Shown here: piece by piece, positions 8,831-16,441 of the stretch | Numbering within the stretch: position 1 is the stretch's first letter | How the letters are laid out: each line of letters opens with the position of its first letter | Origin: Synergistaceae bacterium | GTDB taxonomy: Bacteria; Synergistota; Synergistia; Synergistales; Aminobacteriaceae | Reading direction: 5' to 3' | Length of the DNA: 30,642 nucleotides | Assembly (NCBI GenBank): GCA_017455085.1 | Contig: JAFTBT010000128.1 | Location: forward strand, 1 to 30,642 | Made by a program: the position numbers and the translations under genes | Notes under the pieces: generated by a model | What the model was told of the DNA's origin: nothing | The model's input: only the letters and a program-made list of their open reading frames with translations | Database searches by the model: none

Positions 8831-9041
8831 TATTGAGGAATAGTGCTGTTGTTTGGGAATACTGCTGTTGTTGTTTGGGAGTTTTGCTGTTATTGAGGAA
8901 TACTGCTGTTGTTGTTAGGGAATACTGCTGTTGTTGAGGGATATTGCCGTTGTGAGGAATAGTGCTGTTGTTGTTTGGGAATATTGCTGTTGTTGGGGAA
9001 TACTGCTGTTGTTGAGGAATACTGCTGCCGTTGAGGAAAAA
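8831..9041. repeat. Minisatellite of about ten 17-22-bp units
   Basis: Units follow the pattern GGAATACTGCTGTTGTTG with zero to two extra TTG triplets and a TTG or GAG end. Starts are seen at 8836 and then every 17-25 bp up to about 9036. Length differences are mostly multiples of 3, as expected from slippage in TTG triplets. It fills the 8754-9056 gap between the HAD gene and cobU, leaving no clear cobU terminator or HAD promoter outside it. Confidence 0.85.
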
Positions 9042-9056
9042 TGCCATTCGCTCCAC

Positions 9057-9458
9057 TCACGGCAACCCCACCCACCCACCCCCTTTTATCCGCAACACAA
9101 GACCAGCAAACACTCTATCCACTATCTCCGCCTCTCCCGCCAATAACTGATACACCTTCCCAGTCTCATCCCGCCAACTCCTCCCAAATTCATCAACAGG
9201 CACTATCCCTCCGCATATCTCCTCACCAATAATCACACTCTCCCTCAATATCTCCAGCCTAGACGCAAAAAACTCTCGCCCTGCTCTACCCTCCATCAAC
9301 AGCCGCTTCACTCCTAAATGCACATTCACTATCAGCCCGGACATGCTTATGCTTTCAGGGTGCTCTTGCCCAAGATCATACACTGCCGCAAACTCTCTGT
9401 ATAACCTCTTCGCGTAGGATAACTTCCCCTGATACCTGCCTCCGAGAATCAAATGCAT
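9057..9458 (-). CDS. cobU: Short CobU-like adenosylcobinamide kinase/guanylyltransferase
   Basis: 133 residues, shorter than classical CobU (about 170-180). The N-terminus MHLILGGRYQGKLSYAK is a P-loop-like GxxxxGK motif. The C-terminal half carries the CobU signature: EEICGGIVPVDEFGRSWRDE, then GKVYQLLAGEAE and VDRVFAGL. The middle region holding the GTP-guanylylation histidine area of long CobU is reduced, so full bifunctional activity is uncertain. Short versions are known in anaerobes. Its partner cobS lies upstream on the same strand with a 155-bp AT-rich gap. Role: activation of adenosylcobinamide in assembly of the cobalamin nucleotide loop. The SD is poor (GGTGATG). The last residues (GGGWVGLP) look like run-on into flanking sequence. 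Confidence 0.75.
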   Translation of the reverse strand: MHLILGGRYQGKLSYAKRLYREFAAVYDLGQEHPESISMSGLIVNVHLGVKRLLMEGRAGREFFASRLEILRESVIIGEEICGGIVPVDEFGRSWRDETGKVYQLLAGEAEIVDRVFAGLVLRIKGGGWVGLP

Positions 9459-9540
9459 TCATTCATCACCACACGAAAATTTTTAATGTATAATATTATA
9501 ACAATACTTGCTTCAGAGATATCCTGCATTCATTCGTCAC
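9454..9540. repeat. Imperfect direct repeat around the cobU start
   Basis: TGCATTCATTC(A/G)TCAC occurs at 9454-9469, covering the cobU start codon, and again at 9525-9540. Both copies are followed by an ACGAAAA run in an AT-rich context (offset 71 bp). It looks like a decayed duplication of the cobU leader. A minus-strand TATAAT (9500-9495) lies between the copies. Confidence 0.5.
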
Positions 9541-9613
9541 TCCAATCACGAAAAATTCACTCCACAAAAATATTTATGTCAACCCATTTTACAAAATTAT
9601 ACACGCCACAAAT

Positions 9614-10357
9614 TCACATGCTCTCTCGAATCACAAGACTCATCAGCATAAAAAACTCACTCATTTTTACGTAAAATCCTAACAGGTCTCCGGAAATCCC
9701 TCCGAACATTTTCATGCATACACGCTTCCAGAATATCACGCTCACCACAAAAACTACTCCAGTAATCTTTGACACTGTGAACAATAGTATCATCATGCAC
9801 ACGAAAAATATATTATGCCCCTTACTCCTCGCACTCCCCAGCATCACCGCAAGCCCATCTCTCCTCGCAAATGGCAGCCAGTTCAGCAGTACACCCATCC
9901 CCACACGCGAATACACAGGCACAGCCATCAACGTATAGCCATCCACATCCAGAGTCAGCAACTCCGAGAACAGCAGCGTCTCCCCCAGCAGAAGCACCAC
10001 ACATCCCATCACAGCAAAACTACCCGCGTGTGTGTCAGAAAGTATCTTCAGGCGCGTCTGCATGTCCCTGTGCGAAAATATTGCGTCGCATGTGTCCATG
10101 AATCCGTCAAGGTGCAGCCCTCCAGTCAGGCCAAGAGTCAGAATCATCATCAAGAACCCACGCAAAAGTGCAGAAACCCCCGAAAGCTCACACAGCACAG
10201 CCCAGAATCCCAGCCACATCACACCGAAAATGCAGCCTGTCACTGCAAGCATAGGGCAGAAATACCGCAGTGTGCGTGAATCCCAGACAGGTATATATCT
10301 CTGCGGAATGGGTATGATTGATATGAATGATATTGCGATTATCAGCGAGTCCATCAT
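9614..10357 (-). CDS. cobS: Adenosylcobinamide-GDP ribazoletransferase (cobalamin synthase)
   Basis: 247 residues, usual for CobS. The protein is a polytopic membrane enzyme with five to six hydrophobic segments. The family hallmark is GLHLDGFMDTCDAIFS followed by KILSDTHAGSFAV, the Asp-rich loop that binds metal and substrate. The N-terminus SLIIAISFISIIPIP matches the usual opening. It joins GDP-cobinamide to alpha-ribazole in the last steps of cobalamin assembly. The start is the first of two adjacent ATGs (10357). Its SD, GGGGGAGG, lies 12 nt upstream inside the 3' arm of the terminator-like hairpin that follows the aldo/keto reductase gene, so translation and readthrough may be linked. 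cobU follows. Confidence 0.92.
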   Translation of the reverse strand: MMDSLIIAISFISIIPIPQRYIPVWDSRTLRYFCPMLAVTGCIFGVMWLGFWAVLCELSGVSALLRGFLMMILTLGLTGGLHLDGFMDTCDAIFSHRDMQTRLKILSDTHAGSFAVMGCVVLLLGETLLFSELLTLDVDGYTLMAVPVYSRVGMGVLLNWLPFARRDGLAVMLGSARSKGHNIFFVCMMILLFTVSKITGVVFVVSVIFWKRVCMKMFGGISGDLLGFYVKMSEFFMLMSLVIRESM

Positions 10358-10362
10358 GGTAC

Positions 10363-10391
10363 AAAAAATCCTCCCCCGTCAATGAGGGAGG
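10363..10391 (-). terminator. Terminator-like hairpin after the aldo/keto reductase gene
   Basis: On minus, CCTCCC (10391-10386) and GGGAGG (10375-10370) pair around a 10-nt loop and are followed by ATTTTTT (10369-10363). It begins 9 nt past the reductase stop codon. The 3' arm doubles as the SD of cobS. Confidence 0.8.
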
Positions 10392-10399
10392 CAGTATGT

Positions 10400-11524
10400 T
10401 TATGCCTTGAAGGTCTCGGCTACTCTCACTAACTCTTTGCGGATCTCTATGTGCTGCGGACACACCTGCTCACACTTACCGCACTTTATGCACTCTGCGG
10501 CCTTCTTGTGTCCCTTGATCACCACGTCGAAATACTCCCTGCCCTGCGCAAGCTCGTAGTTCTTGTACAGCATGTACATGTTCAGCGCACCGAATGACCC
10601 CGATATGCCGATATTCATGGGGCAGACTTTTGCACAGTAATCGCATGTCGTACACGGAATCACAGGAATCTTTGCCAGCTCCGTACGTGCCACCTCAATC
10701 ACATTTCTCTGCTCCGGAGTCAGGTGAGTGAAGCCCTTCATGTACGCAAGGTTGTCCCTCATCTGCTCAAGGTCAGACATTCCCGACAGCACCACCATCA
10801 CGCCGTCAAGATCAGCAGCAAACCTCACCGCCCACGATGCACATGATGCATTCGGATCAGCGTCCTTCAGAATCTTTGCGACACTCTCCGGAGGATTGGC
10901 CAAGTTACCGCCCTTCACCGGCTCCATCACGATAACGGGCTTGTTGTGTTTTTTCGCGACCTCGTAGCATTTTCTGGACTGTATGGCGTGGCTGTCCCAG
11001 TCTGCATAATTGATTTGCAGCTGCACAAATTCCGCGTCAGGGTGCTTCGTGAGAATCTCCTCCAGCTCTTCAGGCGTCGAGTGGAAAGAAAACCCATAGT
11101 GCTTGATCTTTCCTGCGGCTTTCATTTCCTTCACGAAGTCCCACATTCCGAAGTCGTCAAACACGTGAGTCCGTGAGTCCCCTAAATTATGCAGAAGGTA
11201 AAAGTCGAAGTATCCTGCTCCGGATCTGCGTAATGATGTGTTGAACTGCTCGATAGCTTCGTCGCGGGTTTTGCAGTTGATCCACGCAGCAAGTTTCGTA
11301 GCAAGCTGGAATGACTCTCTCGGGTAACGCTCTACGAGTGCTTGACGGATTGCGTCCTCACTGCCGGCATATGCCCAAGCTGTGTCGAAGTACGTGAACC
11401 CTGCGGCCAAAAACTCGTCGACCATTTGCTTGACCTGCTCAATGTCGATAACGTCATCTTTGCCCTCAACTCTGGGAAGGCGCATAAGGCCAAAGCCTAA
11501 TTTTTTGATGTTGTCGCCTAACAT
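10400..11524 (-). CDS. Aldo/keto reductase with C-terminal [4Fe-4S] ferredoxin domain
   Basis: 374 residues. The AKR barrel (1-285) has the full catalytic tetrad: Asp47 (FDTAWAY), Tyr52, Lys77 (ATK) and His112 (LLHN). Residues 291-360 hold two cysteine sets: Cys291-x2-Cys294-x2-Cys297-x3-Cys301-Pro and Cys345-x2-Cys348-x2-Cys351-x3-Cys355-Pro, each able to ligate a [4Fe-4S] cluster. Such fusions are common in anaerobes and are thought to couple carbonyl reduction to ferredoxin-type electron transfer; the substrate is unknown. GAGGAGG lies 7 nt before the ATG. A terminator hairpin follows. The gene precedes cobS, but no functional link to cobalamin is evident. Confidence 0.92.
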   Translation of the reverse strand: MLGDNIKKLGFGLMRLPRVEGKDDVIDIEQVKQMVDEFLAAGFTYFDTAWAYAGSEDAIRQALVERYPRESFQLATKLAAWINCKTRDEAIEQFNTSLRRSGAGYFDFYLLHNLGDSRTHVFDDFGMWDFVKEMKAAGKIKHYGFSFHSTPEELEEILTKHPDAEFVQLQINYADWDSHAIQSRKCYEVAKKHNKPVIVMEPVKGGNLANPPESVAKILKDADPNASCASWAVRFAADLDGVMVVLSGMSDLEQMRDNLAYMKGFTHLTPEQRNVIEVARTELAKIPVIPCTTCDYCAKVCPMNIGISGSFGALNMYMLYKNYELAQGREYFDVVIKGHKKAAECIKCGKCEQVCPQHIEIRKELVRVAETFKA

Positions 11525-11583
11525 AAATATTCCTCCTCATAAAATGGAATGCCGTAATATTAACACGATAACCCGCGCTTCAA

Positions 11584-13194
11584 TCAATGCTTCTCTCTGC
11601 GATTCTTCTTCATCTCGTCAGGGTACAGCCCAAATTTCGACAGTCCCGCGATTCCCTGTTCGAGTCTTGACACCGCTAACGGCATCAGCTCCACAATCAC
11701 GTGATTATCCTTCAGACGTATAGCCCCGATCTCCGAACGTTCCACCTTCAGCGCACGGCACATCGCGTTCAACACTCTACCCACATCCTGCGCAGTGTTG
11801 CTCCTGAAGTGCCGCAGTGAGCCCTTCGGTCTAGCCTCCTGTTTCTTCTTGGCCGGGACTTTTGCGGGTTTGCGTGTACGTTTCGCCTGTTCGCGGGCAA
11901 GTTCTCGGTCGAGAGCATAGCCCTTATTCCTCGCACTCAGCACTCCGAGTAATTTTGCGATTATGACTCTGCCTTCTGCTCTGGTCATGAGGTCATCAGC
12001 CCACTTCAGGCACTCCCCGTAAAACTCATCAATGGGAGCTGCAAAAATTTCCTGTTCCGCCGAATCCCGCCAAGCACTGCGAATCTTCTCAATGTCCGGG
12101 ATATCCTGCCACTCCGTCCGAATCTCTGTGCCTCGCAGCATCTCCCTGAATCTCCAGGCCTCAGGCGGCGACAACAGCACCAAATTCACGCCCTCATGCC
12201 CTGCTCGTCCGGTGCGTCCGCTTCTGTGTATGAACGTCTCGCGGTCGTCAGGCAGCCCCAGCTGAATCACGTGACTCACTCCCTCAATGTCGAGGCCTCT
12301 TGCTGCAACGTTGGTAGCCACCAGGCACGGCACAGACCCCGACTTGAACGAGGCCAATGCGGCATTGCGTTCCTCCTGAGTCATATCGCCCTGAAGAGCT
12401 GAGGCACTGAAGCCGTGATCTTGGAGTCTCTGTGCAATTTCTATGGACTCCATTTTTGTGTGGCAGAACACGAGGCTGCGTGAAGGGTGCTCCCAGAGCA
12501 AAATATCCACTAAGCCTTCGAATCTCTTCTTTGACGGAATGAGATAGACCCTGTGAAGAATATCCTCGTGCTGTGTGGCTTCATCGTCGACTGCGAGAGT
12601 GTAGGGGTCATTGAGGTATTTTCCGGCAAGTTCCCGGACTTCGGGGGGCATAGTCGCGGAGAAAAGCCATCTGCGGCCTTCGGGCATAGCGTGCAGAATC
12701 TCCTCCAGCTCCTCACGGAATCCCATATCCAGCATCAAGTCTCCTTCGTCGAGGACTACAGCGTGGATTTCTGTGGTGTTGAGGCTGCCGCGCCGGATGT
12801 GGTCCCTGACTCTGCCGGGAGTCCCTGCGATGATTGCTGCTCCGCGTGAAAGTGCCTTAAGCTGCGGGACTATCTCCATGCCTCCGACAAGGGAAGCGCA
12901 CGAAACTTTCAGGAAGCCTCCGAGAAATTCTGCCTCGTTTGCGGTCTGCTGGGCAAGTTCGCGAGTAGGGGCAAGAATCAGGATTTGGGGTGTACGTTCA
13001 CCGATAGCGAGTTCCTGCATGAGCGGGAGAAGGAAAGCGAGGGTTTTTCCTGAGCCGGTTTTGGCGCGGACTATGAGGTCAGAATTCCAGTCGATGGATA
13101 ATACTCTGTCTTGAACGTCCATAGGTGAAGAGAAGCCGCGTTTAGTGAGAGCCTGTAACAATTCTTTTCTGAGGCCGTAATTGCTGAAATCCAA
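11584..13194 (-). CDS. DEAD-box ATP-dependent RNA helicase with DbpA-like C-terminal domain
   Basis: 536 residues from TTG 13194, chosen because GGAGG lies 11 nt upstream and the Q motif then starts at once (DFSNYGL, with Gln28). Motifs in order: I AKTGSGKT 44-51, Ia PTRELAQQ 76-83, GG 104-105, Ib TPGR 125-128, II DEGD 149-152 (Gly replaces the usual Ala), III SAT, then ARGLD and HRSGRTGRAG in the second RecA domain. A basic linker (KRTRKPAKVPAKKK) leads to a C-terminal domain with DVGRVLNAMCRA and EIGAIRLKDNHVIVEL, as in the DbpA RNA-binding domain that targets 23S rRNA in known members. Likely role: ribosome assembly or RNA remodelling. A longer in-frame start adds 21 residues but has no SD. 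Confidence 0.9.
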   Translation of the reverse strand: MDFSNYGLRKELLQALTKRGFSSPMDVQDRVLSIDWNSDLIVRAKTGSGKTLAFLLPLMQELAIGERTPQILILAPTRELAQQTANEAEFLGGFLKVSCASLVGGMEIVPQLKALSRGAAIIAGTPGRVRDHIRRGSLNTTEIHAVVLDEGDLMLDMGFREELEEILHAMPEGRRWLFSATMPPEVRELAGKYLNDPYTLAVDDEATQHEDILHRVYLIPSKKRFEGLVDILLWEHPSRSLVFCHTKMESIEIAQRLQDHGFSASALQGDMTQEERNAALASFKSGSVPCLVATNVAARGLDIEGVSHVIQLGLPDDRETFIHRSGRTGRAGHEGVNLVLLSPPEAWRFREMLRGTEIRTEWQDIPDIEKIRSAWRDSAEQEIFAAPIDEFYGECLKWADDLMTRAEGRVIIAKLLGVLSARNKGYALDRELAREQAKRTRKPAKVPAKKKQEARPKGSLRHFRSNTAQDVGRVLNAMCRALKVERSEIGAIRLKDNHVIVELMPLAVSRLEQGIAGLSKFGLYPDEMKKNRREKH

Positions 13195-13245
13195 TATAGT
13201 AAATTCCTCCAAATATGTTAATGCAAGTATGTTAATGAAAGCTGT

Positions 13246-13254
13246 ATTATCGCA
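13246..13254 (-). promoter_or_regulatory. Extended -10 element upstream of the helicase
   Basis: Minus-strand TGCGATAAT, the same word as upstream of the subtilase gene. It lies 52 nt before the helicase start codon in the 66-bp gap after the cysteine-cluster gene. The -35 is not clear, so readthrough from the upstream operon is also possible. Confidence 0.35.
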
Positions 13255-13260
13255 CAAATT

Positions 13261-13512
13261 TTAGTGAATGCTGGAAAGTTTACGGCAGGCCTCAAGATTC
13301 AGAGCAATAAACTCTTCTGGAGTCATAGTGTCCTTGAAGAAAGTGGAGTACATTTTTTCGACATTGCAGATTAACGGGCGCGATGCATATATTTCGCATA
13401 AATTACCCTGAAGGTGAACGCAGACTCCATCGCCACGGTCGAAGTCATGAAGTGCAGGAATATGCTTGATGTTCCGGCAGCAGTTCCCGCACTTTTTGCA
13501 GGAGAAATTCAC
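13261..13512 (-). CDS. YkgJ-family cysteine cluster protein
   Basis: 83 residues. The N-terminus has Cys5-x2-Cys8-x2-Cys11-Cys12, followed by Cys31, Cys39 and Cys49 in the context CEIYASRPLIC. This is the pattern of the YkgJ/CxxCxxCC family, presumed to bind zinc or an Fe-S cluster; the biochemical role is unknown. The start is GTG 13512, overlapping the TGA of the upstream gene (GTGA), which points to translational coupling. It is the last gene of the operon running from about 16.3 kb. It is shorter than many family members but has no sign of truncation. Confidence 0.82.
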   Translation of the reverse strand: MNFSCKKCGNCCRNIKHIPALHDFDRGDGVCVHLQGNLCEIYASRPLICNVEKMYSTFFKDTMTPEEFIALNLEACRKLSSIH

Positions 13513-14507
13513 GCGGGTAAAGCAGCCCTCACGGTGTTAGCAGCAATGAGTGATTCTGATGTGAGTTTGCCGTCATCAGTGAGTATCGGGGTATCCAGAA
13601 TTGTCTTGACGGCCTTAGCGAGTGATGCAGTTGCGGCAGTTGTTTTCTTGGCCTCCTGTGAAAAATATCTGTAGTCTGTGCCGTAAGTGCTTATCGCCGA
13701 ACGCAGTGATGTGTTAGCAGTGTGCAGGTGCGAATCTAGACGGATTAACAGCCTCTCGAACATATACGCCCGCCTCCGGATTCCGTTGCAGAGAACAGCG
13801 GCAGTCTCCATCTCCTCGCTGAACTGACGAGCTTTAGCCTTGTTGCTTTTGGCGTTGTCGAGATTCTTGCTTGCGCTTAACCCCATGAACAGCCCCAGCA
13901 CTGCCAGCGCAGGAGCAGACACAAGTCCGCCGAGTACGGCCATACCTCCGGCCATGCCCAGACCTCCGGCAGCGAGACTCCCTCCTCCGAGAAACGCAAG
14001 AGTCGCATTCGTGGCAGCAGCACCGCTCAGAGTCGCAATAGCTGTCCCTGTTGACGCAGTACCCAGAGCCATTACTCCGCTGTACGCACCGAAGGCCGTC
14101 AACGCACCCGCAGCAGCTCCCGTAACTGTTCCGCCGACTAGTGAGCCTGCAAAATCACTCATGTCCCGCAAGCCCTTCAAGTCCTGAGCGTCTATCCTGA
14201 ACTTTGCGAAATCCTCAAGGCCGGGTATGTCCCTGAAGTCTACATTCTGCAACAGCGTGAACAGATCCAGAAATCTCTTTATCTCTCCGTCGAGAACATA
14301 AGCCTTCTTTGCTCCGAGTGCCTGAAGAGATTTTCCGCTGGCATCCTTGCAGGAAGTTATGCGCTTTTTTGCCTTCTCGACTATGCTGTTTGCTTCCTTG
14401 TTGATGTCGCTGGCCTTGCTGTTGTCCGAGATTGCTCCGATTGTTTTTCCTGCTCCAAAGAGGCCTGTAACTCCTATTGCTGCCCACGCTAATAATGGTA
14501 ACGGCAT
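13509..14507 (-). CDS. Glycine/alanine-rich membrane-inserting protein, function unknown
   Basis: 332 residues. A hydrophobic N-terminus (1-25) is followed by a helical, charged region (30-115). A nearly uncharged Gly/Ala/Leu stretch (about 117-213) contains STGTAIATLSGAAATNATL and GGGSLAAGGLGMAGG, a dense glycine-zipper pattern (GxxxG/AxxxG) typical of segments that insert into or oligomerise within membranes. Residues 214-332 are again helical and amphipathic. I recognise the glycine-rich segment as recurring in uncharacterised bacterial proteins but know no function. AAGGAGGAA lies 7 nt before ATG. The start is 12 bp after the upstream gene and the end overlaps the next gene by 4 bp, so it belongs to a tight operon with the HNH-motif protein. 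A pore-forming or membrane-sensor role is speculation. Confidence 0.8.
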   Translation of the reverse strand: MPLPLLAWAAIGVTGLFGAGKTIGAISDNSKASDINKEANSIVEKAKKRITSCKDASGKSLQALGAKKAYVLDGEIKRFLDLFTLLQNVDFRDIPGLEDFAKFRIDAQDLKGLRDMSDFAGSLVGGTVTGAAAGALTAFGAYSGVMALGTASTGTAIATLSGAAATNATLAFLGGGSLAAGGLGMAGGMAVLGGLVSAPALAVLGLFMGLSASKNLDNAKSNKAKARQFSEEMETAAVLCNGIRRRAYMFERLLIRLDSHLHTANTSLRSAISTYGTDYRYFSQEAKKTTAATASLAKAVKTILDTPILTDDGKLTSESLIAANTVRAALPA

Positions 14508-14519
14508 AAATATTCCTCC

Positions 14520-14927
14520 TTATCCTAGTTCGATTAAGTCTTGAATGCTCTGGTCGAGATCTTGCTTGTTGTCCTCAGTGGTGATGACTCTGTAGGTCTC
14601 CACAGTGTCCTTCATCTCGTGGTATATTGCCTCGTCAATTTCCCATTGCCGCATGACGTTCAAGACCTTCTGCCTGTTCTCCGAGTTGTCCCAGCCATTC
14701 CCAAACAGCACTACTACCAACACCCACAAAACCTGCCTGCGTTGCTTTCCGCGCTGTGAGTCATCCAAAAAGCACAACAAGCTCTTGCTCATATTTTCGT
14801 TGAGCTTCTCGATAATCCTGCTGATGTCATGGCTGCTGCTGAACTGTTCAGGCTTCTGGAAAATCTCTACTACTGTCTGCCAGTTGTCCGAATCCTGACC
14901 GCTGACTCTTGAGAGTGATACGTTCAT
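14520..14927 (-). CDS. Small hypothetical protein of the HNH/glycine-zipper operon
   Basis: 135 residues, no signal peptide. Mostly alpha-helical by composition: a charged N-terminal half, one hydrophobic patch (VLWVLVVVLFGNG, about 67-79) and a very acidic C-terminus (EDNKQDLDQSIQDLIELG). The hydrophobic patch is probably a buried helix rather than a membrane segment, because Arg and Asp/Asn flank it closely. Family not recognised. GGGAGGTG lies 7 nt before ATG; 16 bp separate it from the upstream gene and 12 bp from the downstream one. Because it is small and sits between two membrane-active proteins, it may be a regulator, chaperone or immunity-type partner. That is inference from layout only. 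Confidence 0.75.
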   Translation of the reverse strand: MNVSLSRVSGQDSDNWQTVVEIFQKPEQFSSSHDISRIIEKLNENMSKSLLCFLDDSQRGKQRRQVLWVLVVVLFGNGWDNSENRQKVLNVMRQWEIDEAIYHEMKDTVETYRVITTEDNKQDLDQSIQDLIELG

Positions 14928-14943
14928 GAATCTTCACCTCCCA

Positions 14944-16290
14944 TCACAGCACAAATGCTTCATCACTGTCCATTAGCGCGTCAAATTCCTTCGTGTTCCT
15001 GAACTGCACACGCCCTCCAAGTTTTTCCGTAATCATGTTTGCGCCGGAAATATACCCGTCCGCATCGTCGAGCCTCAACGCCTCATTCATCACGCCGAAA
15101 GCCTCATGAAATGCTGTGATGTGGCTAGTGAGGTACTGCGAAATCAGCTCCTCCATTTTCGCCCGGAAGTCCCGAATCGCCTTCACAGCCTCCGCACATT
15201 CACGCTCAATCCTGATTCGTTCCTCACGAGCAAACTTCGCAGCGTTCAGACTCTCCGCAAGACTCCCATAAAACGCTCCGGACAACGCATAGCCCACCAT
15301 TGAGCCGATCACTCCGCCCACAACAGGGATCGGAATCAACACCTGACCGACACCGAATCCGTAACTTCCCGCCGCAAAACCTGCTCCATCTCTGCCAAGC
15401 TCAAGGATAAATTCTCCCGTGTCGATCTCTCCTGAGGCATAACGCTTCACAGTCCCGCCCACAGTCATCACCGCAGTAACTATCTGCCCGAGAAGGTTTG
15501 AGGTTGCTATACGCTTCACGAGTTCGTTCGACGAATAAGAGAGTTTCTGCGATAACACCGTCAGCCCTCCGCTCGTAACATAGCCCGTCAATGCGCCTAC
15601 CCCTCCGGTTTTCAGGGTGTCAGCTACAGCATCTATGGGATCTTTTTCGCCCTTGAGGACTGCTACAGCATTCATGATCCCTGCTGCGGTCAGTGCGCTC
15701 GAGCCGGCATACTTTGCTCCTGCAAGCCCGGCACTGTGGAATGTTGAGGCTGCATTTTTCACGCTGTCTCCGAATAATTTACGGTCAACGCTGGATTTTG
15801 CCTCGCTTCCTCTGCGTACTGATTTGCTCTCGGACTCTTCGGATAACGTTATGCCCTTGCGCTCGCGATATTCTGAGTCCCTCATGAACTCCTCATTAGT
15901 CTGGCTGCGTTTGGTGTTGTTGAGCTGGCGTGAAGTTACCTGCATGTTGTCAGGACTATTTGCGGCATCACGTATATTCTCGTTCGTAACGAATGCATCA
16001 GATTTATGCTCGCTGTATATGCGTTCAAGCGGATGAACGTGATCCGACTCGGCCAAGTGTTTCTGCCAGTCTGCACCAAATCGCGCTTTAGCCTCAGCTT
16101 TCGTGAGGGTGAGTATCTCGCCGGTGTAAGGGTCTCTGACTTCTGCGCCGTCATGGAACAGCGACATTTTTGCCTGACGTTTTGCCGAGCCGCTGTCGTA
16201 GAGAGTTCTGCTGCCGGTATAGTCATGAGGCTTGGCGAATCTTCGTGCTGCGATTTCTGCGGAGACTCGTGCTGACTCTGCTGCGGACAA
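14944..16290 (-). CDS. HNH-motif protein with C-terminal glycine-rich membrane region
   Basis: 448 residues from TTG 16290. The N-terminal third has an HNH-nuclease-like pattern: Asp83-His84-Val-His86-Pro-Leu, then PDNMQVTS (Asn115), Asn124/Asn125 and Lys127. No zinc-binding Cys pairs are present. Several Gly/Ala-rich hydrophobic stretches follow (about 187-212, 228-248, 262-282, 303-345, including IPIPVVGGVIGSMVGYALSG). A charged helical tail with REERIRIERE closes the protein. It is first in the operon. The start is doubtful: TTG 16290 has no SD, while AGGGAGG at 16343-16349 is followed in frame only by GTC GTC ATC, with ATC at ideal spacing (16332). The real protein may be 14 residues longer. 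HNH plus a membrane domain suggests a DNA-cutting or toxin-like effector; unproven. Confidence 0.72.
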   Translation of the reverse strand: MSAAESARVSAEIAARRFAKPHDYTGSRTLYDSGSAKRQAKMSLFHDGAEVRDPYTGEILTLTKAEAKARFGADWQKHLAESDHVHPLERIYSEHKSDAFVTNENIRDAANSPDNMQVTSRQLNNTKRSQTNEEFMRDSEYRERKGITLSEESESKSVRRGSEAKSSVDRKLFGDSVKNAASTFHSAGLAGAKYAGSSALTAAGIMNAVAVLKGEKDPIDAVADTLKTGGVGALTGYVTSGGLTVLSQKLSYSSNELVKRIATSNLLGQIVTAVMTVGGTVKRYASGEIDTGEFILELGRDGAGFAAGSYGFGVGQVLIPIPVVGGVIGSMVGYALSGAFYGSLAESLNAAKFAREERIRIERECAEAVKAIRDFRAKMEELISQYLTSHITAFHEAFGVMNEALRLDDADGYISGANMITEKLGGRVQFRNTKEFDALMDSDEAFVL

Positions 16291-16405
16291 ACCAGTGACT
16301 ATGATAACTTCCTGTCTATCATCTCTGCTGATGACGACCGCCTCCCTTTATGATTAAGTGTATGGTGAAAATGTGATGTGGTTAATGAGCCGTGAAAGCT
16401 ACTGT

Positions 16406-16441
16406 AAAAAAATAGACCGCCTGCCTTGCTGACAGACGGCC
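16406..16441 (-). terminator. Rho-independent terminator of the 206-residue SH3-protein gene
   Basis: On minus, GGCCGTCTG (16441-16433) pairs with CAGGCGGTC (16423-16415) using G-U pairs, with a 9-nt loop. TA and seven T (16412-16406) follow. It lies 58 nt past the SH3 gene stop and upstream of the HNH operon. Confidence 0.8.

Noticed and set aside
8754..9056. 101-codon Gln/Asn/Pro-rich N-terminal extension of the HAD protein
   Set aside because: It is the minisatellite read in frame; AGGAGGT and the catalytic motif position support the start at 8753.
9815..10279. 154-codon plus-strand frame opposite cobS
   Set aside because: It is a shadow frame with a biased Pro/His/Gln composition opposite a well-supported gene.
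9057..11583. Cobalamin riboswitch for the cob genes
   Set aside because: No B12-box-like sequence or suitable leader is seen before cobS, cobU or the reductase gene.
13509..14507. Walker A motif (GLFGAGKT, residues 15-22) in the glycine-zipper protein
   Set aside because: It matches the pattern but lies in a hydrophobic N-terminal helix, with no Walker B or NTPase fold features after it.
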